DNA of 64,000 nt from Calonectria ilicicola. Lineage: Eukaryota > Ascomycota > Sordariomycetes > Hypocreales > Nectriaceae. Below, piece after piece: positions 22,106 through 33,807 of the stretch. The DNA lies in NCBI GenBank assembly GCA_020809705.1, contig CP085829.1, forward strand, positions 1,550,001-1,614,000, given 5' to 3'. The position numbers and the translations under genes were made by a program. The notes beneath the pieces were generated by a model that saw nothing but the letters and a program-made list of their open reading frames with translations, did no database searches and was not told where the DNA came from. How positions within the stretch are numbered: the first letter of the stretch is position 1; each line of letters starts with the position of its first letter.

Positions 22106-24124
22106 ATGAAGAAATTTTTGTCGGGAAAGCTGAAGAAAAAGTTTTCTGAGCATAGCTCAGCTTCAGGCCAACCCCAGACAACCGACAACACACCCGAGCC
22201 GAGCGCGAAGAAGCGTCTTGTGTCGGGCACAGCTGCGCCTCAACGTCAGGCAGCTGAGACAAGCATTGAGCGTCCAGCCCCCGAAATAACACCCAAGACA
22301 TCACTACCCAAACCATCGCCCTCATGGCAACAGTGGACTGAAGAGCCCTATCCCGCACCAGCACAAAGCAAAGATGTCCAGCTGGGACTGAATTTGACGT
22401 TAAAGGACACCTTCACGTATGATGCGCTCGATGAGACCGTGGACAGCACCCGGCTGCTTGAAATTAAGCCCCACTTGCGACCAGACGGACTCCTGGATTG
22501 CAGCCTCATCAGCGTGAAATTCGGTGATCGGCCTCAGTTTGATGCTCTGTCCTACATGTGGGGTACTAATGATGCCACGGAACCGATTTGCGTCGATGGA
22601 GCCTCATTCAAAGTCACCAAGAATCTCTTCGATGCCCTCCATTTTCTGAGACGACGGCCCGACTCTAGCCAGTGGAAGCCCATCTGGGTCGATGCAATAT
22701 GCATCAACCAGAAGGGCAATGCAGACAAGAACAGGCAGTTGCCTTTCATGCCGCACATCTACGAGCGTGCCCGCCAAGTTATCGTGTGGCTGGGCAAGGA
22801 CTATGAGACATTCCAAAAGCCAGAAACTGAGGACCTGATTCGCCAAGAAGTTCATCGGAGAAACGGCATACCAGACGATGATGAGGTCACCAGAGACTTC
22901 AACATGGTGCAAAATCCTAATGGTGGTTACCGCTTCAACGAGGATGAGAAAGCCATGGTGCGTAAATTGAATAAAGATTCATATTGGGGGCGGGTCTGGA
23001 TCATTCAAGAAATTGGCAAGGCGCGACGCATCAAGGTCTGCTTTGGCAAAATGTCGCTAAACTGGGCCGAGTTTATCTGCTTTGTTACCCGCTTCGATCG
23101 GATAGACCACGGACCCGTCAAGTTCAATACAATGAACAAGAACCGCCAGGGACGGAAGCTTAAGGAGCTTTTGGAGCAGCACCGAGACGCCAAGTGTGGG
23201 CAAGCAAAAGACAAAATTTACGGCCTCTTGGGTCTTGCTCTCGATTCCGGCGGATTCCCCGTCGACTACGGCCAACCCGACCTGCGCACCTGGGCCGACA
23301 CGATGAATTTTGCGTCGAGCCGTAGCATTGTGTCTCCAGACGAAATCCTTGACTTTGCAGAGATGGTGAAGGGCCTTCTCGTCAATCATCCCGAAGCACA
23401 AACCCCGGAACCATCGATACTAGACAACATGGGTCGCCCAGCAAGCAAGTTCCCGCTCGGGGCAATTTTCATCGGATGGGTTGGAGCTATTGGTCCCACT
23501 ACAACAGAAGTCATTTCAAGCCTCGGTTCTTTGAATGAGTGGCAAAGGGACCACTTTGAAGAGAAGGACAAGCTCAGACTTGCATTGCTGGATACTGATG
23601 ACGAGGCCATTGGAGCGATGCTCACCAGTGAAACTATCAACGTGTTTAGATCTGCACAAAATATGAGTCTCTCTGGCAAGTTGATTGAATCTGGACCCGG
23701 GTCTTTGTCGCAGAGGACTCATGTCAACGGAGCTGGCTCCAAGACACTAGCGCCGGCCCGGCTATTCAAATTGTACTCTGATAGGAGTTGGGGCACGGAC
23801 GACTCTTCAAAGCTGGGAATCATCTCAACGCAGGCCCATACTGGAGATAGTCTCTGCTATTTGAAAGAGCTGCAAGAAATAGTTGTGTTGAGAAAAGAAG
23901 ACAGGAAGCCAGGGACTATTCGCATCGTTGGAAAGGCTCTGTTGACGAAAAGCATTCTCTCTGGCAAGCCTCTCGGGGCTTCTGAGGAGAATATTGAAGG
24001 ATCAGGAAAAGTTTCGATAAAAGTTGATGCAAAGACTTTATGGCAGCTTACTCAAGTGAAATGGCGGGCATCGCAGGCACCGGATGAAAAGCCTATCATC
24101 ACAGAGAGGCACGCTGGCATGTGA
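22106..24124 (+). CDS. HET-domain (heterokaryon incompatibility) protein
   Basis: A single-exon frame. The ATG at 22106 is the first credible start and yields 672 aa; the frame continues upstream but only from a GTG. HET-domain hallmarks are in order: FDALSYMWG, then IWVDAICINQ, IYERARQVIVWLG and WGRVWIIQEI, all in residues ~120-310. HET proteins act in allorecognition; over-expressed or mismatched HET domains trigger cell death in fungi. The domain has a distant TIR-like fold. The N-terminus is a lysine-rich, low-complexity stretch (MKKFLSGKLKKKF) and the C-terminal ~350 residues have no domain I recognise. Immediate neighbours are a PX-domain protein and an NLR, so this may be part of a recognition locus. 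Confidence 0.85.
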   Translation: MKKFLSGKLKKKFSEHSSASGQPQTTDNTPEPSAKKRLVSGTAAPQRQAAETSIERPAPEITPKTSLPKPSPSWQQWTEEPYPAPAQSKDVQLGLNLTLKDTFTYDALDETVDSTRLLEIKPHLRPDGLLDCSLISVKFGDRPQFDALSYMWGTNDATEPICVDGASFKVTKNLFDALHFLRRRPDSSQWKPIWVDAICINQKGNADKNRQLPFMPHIYERARQVIVWLGKDYETFQKPETEDLIRQEVHRRNGIPDDDEVTRDFNMVQNPNGGYRFNEDEKAMVRKLNKDSYWGRVWIIQEIGKARRIKVCFGKMSLNWAEFICFVTRFDRIDHGPVKFNTMNKNRQGRKLKELLEQHRDAKCGQAKDKIYGLLGLALDSGGFPVDYGQPDLRTWADTMNFASSRSIVSPDEILDFAEMVKGLLVNHPEAQTPEPSILDNMGRPASKFPLGAIFIGWVGAIGPTTTEVISSLGSLNEWQRDHFEEKDKLRLALLDTDDEAIGAMLTSETINVFRSAQNMSLSGKLIESGPGSLSQRTHVNGAGSKTLAPARLFKLYSDRSWGTDDSSKLGIISTQAHTGDSLCYLKELQEIVVLRKEDRKPGTIRIVGKALLTKSILSGKPLGASEENIEGSGKVSIKVDAKTLWQLTQVKWRASQAPDEKPIITERHAGM

Positions 24125-24616
24125 GGCCTGGCCCGTGCGCGGTCACAGTTGGGAACATGAGATAGGACTCTATACTTTCTTTCTTTAGCATGATATTATC
24201 GCCAGCAAATACCTCAAGCCTGTTTTATTTGAACGAATTAGAATATAAATGCAAATTTGTTTTTGTGGAAGAGTGAAGCGGTCCTTACTGTATTAGGCAG
24301 AGATACTCCGTTGGCTTCGTTGCTGCGGTTGAATCTGCAGTGGCTGTGTACATCAAATTGCAGGGGTTGACTGGTGCTGACAGAATCTGGTCTCGTGACC
24401 AACTAGTCATTCAAGGTAAGCTGAAAATCCACATCGTGGATGCTTTTCGCTCAAATACCAGCGACAACAAGTAACGGATGGTATTGATGGGGATTCCTAC
24501 CTTCGCATAGTGACACGACACAGCCACAGCGCACATCTCAAGAGTAGCCTTAACACAACCAAGGAGAGGAGATGCCGACCCGTTCACCGCGAAACTCAAC
24601 TGATGCCTACTAAGAG
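24125..24616. other. Intergenic spacer between HET and PX genes
   Basis: 492 bp holding the HET 3' end and the PX-gene promoter. No additional gene supported. Confidence 0.4.
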
Positions 24617-27600
24617 ATGGCCAACATCAAAATGGCACCGGATTTTCCTAAACCCGTTTCAGCCAAAATATCAGGGTATCTCAATGACGAGGGAATTTAT
24701 AAGTTTCTCGTCAAGGTCCTGCTGGAAGATGGCCGGCTTTGGGAGATGTCACGAGTCTACGGGGACTTTTATGACTTGCAAATGGCGCTCCTAAAGACAT
24801 TTCCCACCGAAATTGGAAAGAAGAACGGTCTTCACGCTTTGCCAGCTTTGCGGGGCTTCCTTGATGGTGCGACGGATACAGTTGCTGAGAGCATGCTTCC
24901 TTCTCTGGACACGTACATAAAAGATTTACTAGACCAGCCGCATTACATTTCACCCTGTAATTCTGTTGAACAGTTTTTCTTACCTCGGAAAGGCGATTGT
25001 GAACTACAATTAGAGCCAGTTAACGAAAGTGATCACGCTTTGGAAGGGTATAGGTCCAAGGACCGTTTGCAAAAAACCTCCACAACCGACGTCAATATGG
25101 CTCGATTGCGTGGCTGGCCATTTCGAAGAGGTGAGAAACGTGGGGAGTTCCAAGATGAATCGAATACAGAACATCTTATAGATATGCCCGAGAGACCTCA
25201 TAACTACGCCGAAAGTTCTCACCCAAAGGGCAGCGCGAATAATAATAGTAGCAACCACAAACGCCCAACCCAGAAAGTCTTACGATCAATAGCTGGGCGA
25301 AGTTCAGATATGCTCGTCGTGGGGAGTAACGATGTAGACAAGGTTGAAGCTGCGCACAAGAGATATATTGAAGGTGCTGTGTTGCTGCAAAGAGTGTGGC
25401 TCAGCACGACAAATACCAAAGCTAAGCAGGAACTGGACAAAATCGTAAGATAAAATCTCCTATCTTAGCTAAATCTCATTCGCTAATTTCTCCTGCAGCA
25501 CAGATCATACGTTGGTCGAATCGAAGGGTTAAATCGGCTTATAATGGAGTTGAAAACAAGGGGCGACGCGCTTCTGAACGATGAAACCAAGGCAGCTTCG
25601 GGGTCTGCGACCAACAAGAAAGCCGTTGATGGCTTCACAAATAACAATCCGACACTTCAGCATGATTCTGAAAGTATTATGTCGAGTGATATTGGAGGTT
25701 TTACGGGGAGCTTACCTGAATCGTCGTTATTTGACAGAGACTTGCAGAGTAAAGTCACATACCCAACGACAACGACAACTTTGGAGCCTACCACTAAGAA
25801 TGAAGCTGTGGTTCGCGGATATCTTGTTGAAAATACTCCAAATGACTTGCTGGAACGAGAACAAGATGAAGCTGTTCCAAAGGCAACCAAGATAGATGCG
25901 TTAACCGTGACCGATGATTCCTTCAACGAAAATCTCCAAACGTATCTACCAGAGCCGGACGACGATGCTATGACAACATATTCTGTGGATTCTAATTTAG
26001 ATAACCCCGAAATCGCTTACCTCGAAGCATTCTCTGACCAGCTTTCACGTGAACTCAATGATGCGCTCGATGATTCTGCTCTATTAAATATGGAACCAGA
26101 GTATCTTGAGGCAATATTGAAGAGGTTTGCCTGGAAGCTACACGGAGAGTCGTCAAACCCTTTCGAATGGGGAGCATCGGTGACACTTCATCGAAATCGA
26201 AAGTCCGTAAAGTCTCAACATTTCTCGATTTAAATGATGAAATTTTGTCGCTCTTGTATCCTAACATGAAAGCAGAGAAATTGTCAAAATATTATACCGT
26301 ACTCACGACGCTGGATCTTCGGAAGCGGTGAGTGTTGTCAGCGGAACACGCAGCATTGACAGTGAAGCACACAGCATTGAAAGTGAAACGCCGGCTATCG
26401 AGGAAGATCTTGAACGCCACTCATTTCGCAAGCCAGTTCAAGTGACGATAGCTTGGCTAAACCAAGTTGAATCATCTACGTTAGATGAATCCAACGAGGA
26501 AAGAGAGAGCGTTTATGAACCCCAAGATAATTCAGGACCCTTTCAATTCGCCGAATACGAACAGTTCGTTCGAAGCACTGGTGCTTATAAGTGGCTAGTA
26601 TCCAGTATACGACGACATGGTCAACTATCCCTCAGCAAACCAGATGTAATGTCCGGCATTGGGGAAAAAGTACTGAAATTTCTTCGATCCCAGAAACCCC
26701 TTCGCCACATTAGTGGTGCAAAGCCTTCCCCAAATACTGGCATGGAATTTAAACTAGACTGGAACCCTGCTTCCTTGTTTCTTGAGGAAAGTCTGGACAC
26801 AAATGGTTCTGAAACACTAGAGAATCTGGTGTGCTTAACTGGTGCCTTGTTTGATGCACAAGCAACGACAGTTGGCGAGTACATGTCCCAAACGTGGCCG
26901 GAAACAGGCAAATACCTCATTAATCTGATAAAAAAGCTGGTTTTGGTTCCAGAAGGGAGTGAATGTTCCTGTAAGACTAACCTAATTTTATCTATTGCGA
27001 TCGCCAAAACTCAACTCTTCCGCAGACCAAATAGAAACCTCTCGTATTACTTCACCTATAAACTCTGCTGATTTTGCCTGGCACCGCCGATTTCACCTTC
27101 CACGGTTGTGGGCAAAAATGGATAGCGCGTCGGTATGCGTGATCTCTGCAACAGGCGATCCATACTTCGTGTCCGAAATTGCCGAGCAGATATCATGGCT
27201 TGCGTCGGCGATAAGAATTCCACCATACACCTCGCATCAAGGCGTAATTTTATGCACCCCGAATGTTCAAGATCTCAAAATAGATTCGCAGGGTGTTACG
27301 GGCACATCGACGCCAATTAAGGGATCCTGCAATATAAGCTTTAACTTCAAGCAAATCAAGGCCGATGATGTACCCAATGGATCCAAAGGCCTTTGCTGGG
27401 GGCAACTTTTCTGGAACCCCATCCTCGTTTGTGGCTACCCGATTCTGAGCAGGCCTAAGCAAAACACAGGTCTTGAGATGTCTCTGAGTCTTATGGCGCG
27501 ACTTATCGGGTCATCGCAGGTGGTTCAGTGGGACAAGAGTATAATTATCAAGGGCTTTAACTCCCTGGTAGTATCAACCTTAGCAGTTACCGGCATGGTA

Positions 27601-29197
27601 GTGTGGCATCTCCTTGTCAGCAGCAGTATCGAAGAGCGTATTTCTTACATCGACCCGAATATGGAAAAGCTCGAAGTTACTGTACCCGACGGATATTCGC
27701 TCCGAAATCTAGAAGAAAGCCGACATTTCATCGGTTGGTGTTCCAATGTTATTGATATGTGTGGTATGGTTTTCAAATTACTTATTGTGGACTTTTTACT
27801 AACTGGCGTGGAAAGGGAAACCGGCTGTAGGATTCAAAGTCCGAGCGTCCGGCCTGCAAAAACCCCCTGCACAGATCGTCATTGACCGCCTATATGTTGA
27901 AGGCGGGAGTGAATTGGTTACCGGATTGAATCTGGGCCTCAATAAGCGACAGAAACCTTTCTGGTTGGAGAGAGAAAACGATTATCCCAGCCTTCTGAAG
28001 TGGATAAGCCTCCAGCCCATCATATTTTATGACGTTTCAGAACGCCGAGCATGGCTTGTAGATGGCGTGTCCGCATTACTTCACCTCGTTCGAATTTCGT
28101 TATACCGGGATGAACACGACCCTGAGTCTCCCTATGACTGGGTTTTCGACGAGGAGAAATTCAAAGATCAATGGGATGGGTTCACGGGGCGTCATGCAGC
28201 TATGAAAACGCTTAAAACATGGAATAATCTTAATCTTAATATTTATATTACAGATCAACAAATACGAGACGGAAAACTAGAAACACGATATGCTACCCTG
28301 CGCTCGCGAGTGAAGAAGATACTCCACTCCATCGAAATCCTGGTCGATAGGCAAGTCAAGATAGCTTCGGAGGATGGGATTAAGGTATCGCAGACCTTGG
28401 ATCCTCGAAGAAGTATCCTTGGATTTGATATCTTGGATGTACTTTCGCCTTTGGGCCCTATTCATTCACGTGTACAGTACATCGAATCGTGGGGACCTGG
28501 ATGGAGAGATTTATTATCACCTGTTGGCATCACAACTATTTTCGGCAATGGCTTTGGAAGCCTTATCCGGCCAAACGATCCATCGAGTATGTGTACCAAC
28601 TGGAGATCAGTGCCAAAAAACTCAGATTACATGGCTGCGTCGCTGTCTACACTTAAAATGCTCCACGAGAGACGCTTATCTAGAATGGAGCCTGGGTTGA
28701 GTATTGGGGAGCTAACCAAAAAAGTTGTGTGGGTATCTCCCTGTGACCCGCTCAAGCCATGCCAGTGTCTAGGGATGACCAGGGCATGCGATGTCAGTCC
28801 TATACAATTTCTTGTTCCTAAAAAATCATGGAACCCAAGATTAGTGGCTAACCCTATGAGACCTGTGGATATTACGTGTCTCGATGATAATGCAGCCGTC
28901 ATATTTGGACATATGCCTCTGTTGGGGCCTGCGAAACAGGCCAAAAGCACAGGGCATAGGGGCAAAGAAAAAGCGCCAACAAATGATTCTGATACTCCTA
29001 TGAGCCCTAAATCTGTCCCAGAAAGTGACAAAGAAACGTCGGGATCCTCGACAAAAGGTTCTACTTCGAACTCTTCACTCACACCACTTTCAACATCAAC
29101 GGTTCCAAGCACAGGACCTTCCATAAATGACGACAAAAATAACAGCCAGGGCAGTAGAAGATGGAAGGAGAGGTGGAATAACTGGAGAAAGAAATAA
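24617..29197 (+). CDS. Large PX-domain protein fused to an uncharacterised fungal region
   Basis: Five exons (24617-25444, 25499-26202, 26276-26970, 27026-27763, 27816-29197) keep frame and sum to 1448 aa. Residues ~10-125 form a phosphoinositide-binding PX domain close to the Bem1/Scd2 type: LLEDGRLWEMSRVYGDFYDLQMALL, a LPALRGF core and a terminal VEQFFLPRKGD. Then come a coiled-coil-like segment (VWLSTTNTKAKQELDKI across the first intron), a long acidic Ser/Thr-rich linker, and a C-terminal region with WLVDGVSALLHLVR, CQCLGM and DNAAVIFGHMP. I associate that C-terminal pattern with uncharacterised fungal proteins. No SH3 or PB1 domain of Bem1 is present. The last ~80 residues are low-complexity Ser/Thr/Lys. 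It may dock the adjoining recognition system to membranes, which is inference. Confidence 0.75.
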
Positions 29198-30249
29198 AAG
29201 AACCTACAAATTACACACTGCAGGGATCAAGGAGTACCGCAGCCCTTGTCCGACCAATGATGGTCTTCAATATGCCTTGGTTGCAACAAAACTCGAAGTC
29301 CTTGGCAGTTCTAGAAAGCCATACATGATCATGTTGATTAAATGGAATATATAATAACAGTGCTTGAGGGCGAGGCAAAACGGGGCAAACGCATCTTGGT
29401 CTTTGTGTAGCATTCAAGTCTAAATCCCCCAATTATAACACTAGCTACTCTCCAGTAGACTAGGTTTCAATTAATGCCGCGATTATAGGCGTAAACACTT
29501 TATCGCTTTCCTTGGCAGTCTCCTTATTTAAACAACTCTTCTTTAGGAAATATTTCCATTGTTCTTTATGCAAGATACTCGACTCTACGGTAGTTAGGAG
29601 AGCAGAATATTGGTCACCCCTCAATCTCATGTCACGTGCGCGGGCATTCCTCGAGGCAAACACAGATCCACTTCAACTTGTTCACGACTTCAAAGCTGAA
29701 CGGCCCTCAACAACTTTGGCAGTGTGACGTTCGCAGTTACAGGTAGCAGCATAACTAGTCACAAGACCCAGGCTCTTCCCGTACCGTCAGCCTGGTAGGG
29801 TTGACAGGGCTGGGTCAACTTGCATGAGGCGCAGTAATCCGTGACGCCTATTTTAAGCTGACTTTCGTAGCACAAGCGAGATGAAATACAGAGGAATGCC
29901 AATAATTTATATGCCTTTTTCGAGCTTAGCGAGTAAATAAACCAATAAACTACTGCTTGCTTCATTGAATTGTGAATCATTTATAGATATTACGCCTTCG
30001 ATTGATGAAGGCTGTCTATCGCTTCGTTGGCCTTCACTGAAGCTGGGTATACAATGACTATTGGGGTTGCAGCCAAGCCTTTCTTGCTTTATTATCTACA
30101 TTGCAAATCTGGAATGCCCCCTGCTGAAAATTAAAATCTTGTTATATAGAGACACTGAGAATCAATTTTGTAGGTTTGTTCTAACAACATGATCACCCTA
30201 AAAACATGATATCTTTTGGACCTTGCCTGCTTCTCCGTAGGTGAAATAT
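29198..30249. other. Intergenic region between convergent PX and NLR genes
   Basis: About 1.05 kb, convergent 3' ends. Contains short frames without domains. Nothing else supported. Confidence 0.45.
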
Positions 30250-33053
30250 CTACCTCCAAAAGATAGGGATGAGCCTATCGTATGACTCATGAGAGGAATC
30301 AGTTGCTTCAGGATCGCGTTTCTTCAAATAAACCTCAGCCATTTGTCTGAGCTCCTCAGCCTCTCTCATATCATCTGGGTTCTCTTGCAGAAGCGCCTCA
30401 GAAAGCTTGAAGCACGTACGGGCGTGCTCGACAGGCATACTGTCTTTATGGAATTTTGTTACATCCATGGAATCTCGCAGATGCTTACTGTAAAAAAAGA
30501 AAAGTGATGAGTTGTACCAATCTAAATGTGAAATGAAAAAGTGGAAGAGAACACTTACACTGCAGCCTCAACTTTTCCCTGATCAAGACAAACGGCTCCC
30601 GCGTGGTACATGCACCCGCCATAGAAAGGGTTCAGTTGAGATTGATATCCCTGCCGCCAATAGTTTTGAGCTTCATATAAATTGGCTTCTGATGCATCAA
30701 AATCTTTCTCGATCCTGCTTATCAGTCCCATAACCTGGTATGCGCTAACAAAAGAATTAGAGGCCAATCGACAACCGGGTATTTGGGTAGCATACTAAGC
30801 CATCATCCCCCAATTGAATGGTTTAGCCTCCTTGAACTCGGATATCGCTATGCGCAAAAGTGATTTGGCTTCCGAAATTTTGCCTTGGTAAACAAGACAA
30901 CGGGCCATGTTCTTCTTGAGAACACTGGGATAGGCGTTTTTGTCACCTGTCTGATCAACAAACTTTACCCAACGGTTACGTGCCTTCTCAAACCACTCCA
31001 TAGACACTTCGTGTTGGTTCGCTGTGTTGTACGTATACCCCAGATTGGCCTCAAAGCCATAGCACCAGTGTTGGTTAATTGGTTTTTCAAAAAGACGGAT
31101 GTGATAACCTTTTTTGTTGAACTCAATGGCTTTCTCAACATTTCCAAGACCCTCATACATGTTGGCATAGTAGGAGTAGGTGTGAGCCAGTATGTCGTTA
31201 ATCTTTTTTTTATCATCCAAAGTACGCGCAGCAATAATGCTGACATCACACATGTCCTCGAGATCATCGAAGGCGTTGCACTCATAGAGATACCTAAAGT
31301 TTTGGAATATGTGAGTAGTGTGTCATCACGGTGGTAAGCGAAGAATCAGAACGCACCTCTGGCATTCTTGGAGTAGATAGCATAATTCATATGGGGCCTT
31401 GAAGTTCTTATTTGATTTGTGACATTCTCTGAAACAGTCTTTGAGAGAAATAACGTGCTGGAGCAAAGCATTGCACCCACTCGTCATAAAGCTGACCCTT
31501 CTGACCCATCTTGGGAAATCGGCGGGAAATAAGCATAGCGGCATCTTTAAAAGTTTGCTGGAGCTGTGCAGGGTTTAAGAAGTGCCTGAACTCGGTTTGG
31601 ACCATTCGGTGGAGAGAGTACGCTTTGGTGTCTTTGTTTCTCTTGATCAGGGACACTTCAAGCAGACCTTCCGTCATCTTGTAAAAGCTGTGCTAACGTT
31701 AGTGCGAGAATCCATCAATGCCAATACTTCGACCCCACCTGAACTCATCCGCACACAAACTGAGACTGTCTGGTAGATCTGGACCCGCTTCGAACAGCGT
31801 TTGTGGGATGCTGTCGGGCATAAGAAAAGACAGAATACCCAAAAATGCACGAGGGTCATCGTCCAACGACTTAAAAGAGAATTCCCACAGAGCTCTCAAC
31901 CCAGAACTATGAGCGTGTCGTGGGTCTTCCAAGTATATCTCCGTGAACTCAGAGATCGACCATGCCCGTCACTTTATCAACCCGGCCATATGTGAGATGG
32001 CGAGTACATGCCCACTCAGTCTGCGTGATAGCTCCTTGACAGACATCCCCTCTTTTCCCAAATCCATTCCGAGGTCTTTCTCAAGAAGAAACATCAAAAA
32101 CTCGGACCCCATTTCCACACCCCACGAGGTAACCTCAACAGCTGAACTAGCGTAGTTAGAAGCAACGGAAGAATTCCGGGTGGTAATGACGACGTGTCCG
32201 TGACTTGTCATGGGCCAATATCTTGTAACCACATTTGGGGAAGGGACATTGTCGTAAACCAATAACCAGGTGTAACCTTGAGCTGCATTAGACGTGTATT
32301 TAGGATGTGAATGGGGACATACTGGTGGATTGAAGCCAGTCCTGCACTGAGATTAGATTCTCATCGTGGGTTTGTGGACGAGCTCCTGGTAGTTTCAACC
32401 TCAGAGCAATATCGGTAAAACTCTGCCTCAAAGACGAGTCCTTCTCGGCATGCACCCAAAGAATGGCGTCATATCTTCCCTTGCTCGCTTTGGTTTCGGC
32501 ATATCGCTGGGCAACGGAGCTTTTCCCGACACCGGCAAGTCCCCACAGGACAATCGATTTGAACTGCGACCTCGGATTCTCTCCCAAGGCGGCGTCTACT
32601 CAATCGAAGATGTTAACACGACCAAAGAAATGGGCGATTCTCGTTTGAGGTAGATGTATGATACGGTTCCCTTCCAGAGGTTTGGGAGAGTTTGACTCGG
32701 GGTTGGCATGGGCAGGAAGTGATGGACGAAGTTGAGTGGTCTCCTCAACTTGAACCAGTATTTTATCGAGTTCAGAGTTCATCCTGAAAAACCGGTGCTC
32801 TATAGGCTGAAACGCAGTTCCCGAGTGATTGCCTAAGTAGTAGCAAGTGAGCGAACTGCAACGTTTTATTACGGTGAGGGCCACAAGTGTCACCGTGCAT
32901 GCACTTTATAGCATCTACGCAGAGTTCAACTATTTCTATGATTTGCATATCCAAGTATAAATCTTTCAGTCGGTTCAATATGTGGGGTAGGATGGAGTAG
33001 CAATAATCGAAGTCGTCAGCCTTGTGACCAATCGTTTCGAGCATGTGAAGCAT
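30250..33053 (-). pseudogene. NB-ARC/TPR NLR gene, interrupted
   Basis: Minus strand; product would be a STAND-type immune or allorecognition ATPase. From the N-terminus there is a helical region (ILPHILNRLKDLYLD), compatible with the common DUF7708-like NLR N-terminus. Next is the NB-ARC with P-loop GLAGVGKSS, Walker B LLVYDNV, VVITTRNS and the winged-helix-like segment LWEFSFKSLDDD. About five TPR-like repeats follow (YYANMYEGLGNVEKAIEFN, LGYTYNTANQHEVSMEWFEKA). Introns are intact: 50-66 nt at 32883-32818, 31727-31678 and others. The frame is broken by TGA at 32600-32602 (between HFFGR and NPRSQF) and TGA at 31969-31971 (after AGLIK), and shifts by one base near 31461-31475. A TGA also sits just upstream of the ATG at 33053, where homologous-looking sequence (ILTRFDQ) continues in another frame. 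Best read as a recently decayed NLR; stop readthrough is unlikely. Confidence 0.75.
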
Positions 33054-33807
33054 TGTTGGTCAAATCTAGTCAGAATTCTCAGACACCACCTACAAGGGAG
33101 ATGAAAGTTAGCGACGAAACTATACAAAGGAAGTGAATTGAGCAGTTAAAACTATACCTGAAGCAATATACCGACGACGCCTCATAGGAAAGCGACATTG
33201 AGCTCAAGCTTGATCTCGAAGGTATGAAAAGACTATCAGAGAGATGACAGGGCCTTTGATAACTTACGGGATCTCCTAGTAGTTGCCTTTCGAGTGTCAA
33301 AGAAAGCGCCACAGAGGCTTGCCCACGAGTTGAGGGCGTGCAACTCGTCCAAATTATTGAGCTTGAGGGGGCCTTTGTACGTTGCAACCGTGTCCCGCCA
33401 TTGAGACACGACCAGCTGACCTCTCTGAGCGAGAATGAGTTAGCGGGTTCCCGGACCATGGGTGGTCTTAGCCCCTTACAGCTGCCAAGGCCTATCGAGA
33501 GGAAATGTAGAAGGTCAAAGAAAGCAGGACAAAGGATGTCATCAGGGCACAAAGACACAGATATGGTGTCTTGGCAAGGCACAAACAAAAAGATACCTGC
33601 AGTATACATGCACTGTTACAAGCCACATTAGTGGCTCTAGTTGGTGTGTCAACCCAGCTCGAGCGATACAGCTTGGGCTGATTGCTATCTCTTGAGCCTC
33701 ACTTTCGTTTGCCCCGCACACTTGCCCTTCACCCTTTAGCCCTCCCCGCTTCCTCCTCATCCATCACGTTTTGTATTTCCCTTGTCATCAACCGAACAAT
33801 AACCAAT
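33054..33807. other. Region upstream of NLR and DPP III genes
   Basis: 754 bp between divergently oriented genes. On the minus strand, 33280-33400 has a coding-like run (WRDTVATYKGPLKLNNLDELHA) that could be an extra or eroded N-terminal NLR exon, but I could not join it cleanly. Confidence 0.35.

Noticed and set aside
24617..25453. PX gene as a separate short gene ending at 25453
   Set aside because: A canonical intron (GTAAGA...GCAG) joins it in frame to the next exon; the stop falls within the intron.
31969..32602. Interpreting the NLR stop codons as introns
   Set aside because: Candidate GT-AG pairs around both stops would be only ~20-25 nt, too short for fungal splicing.
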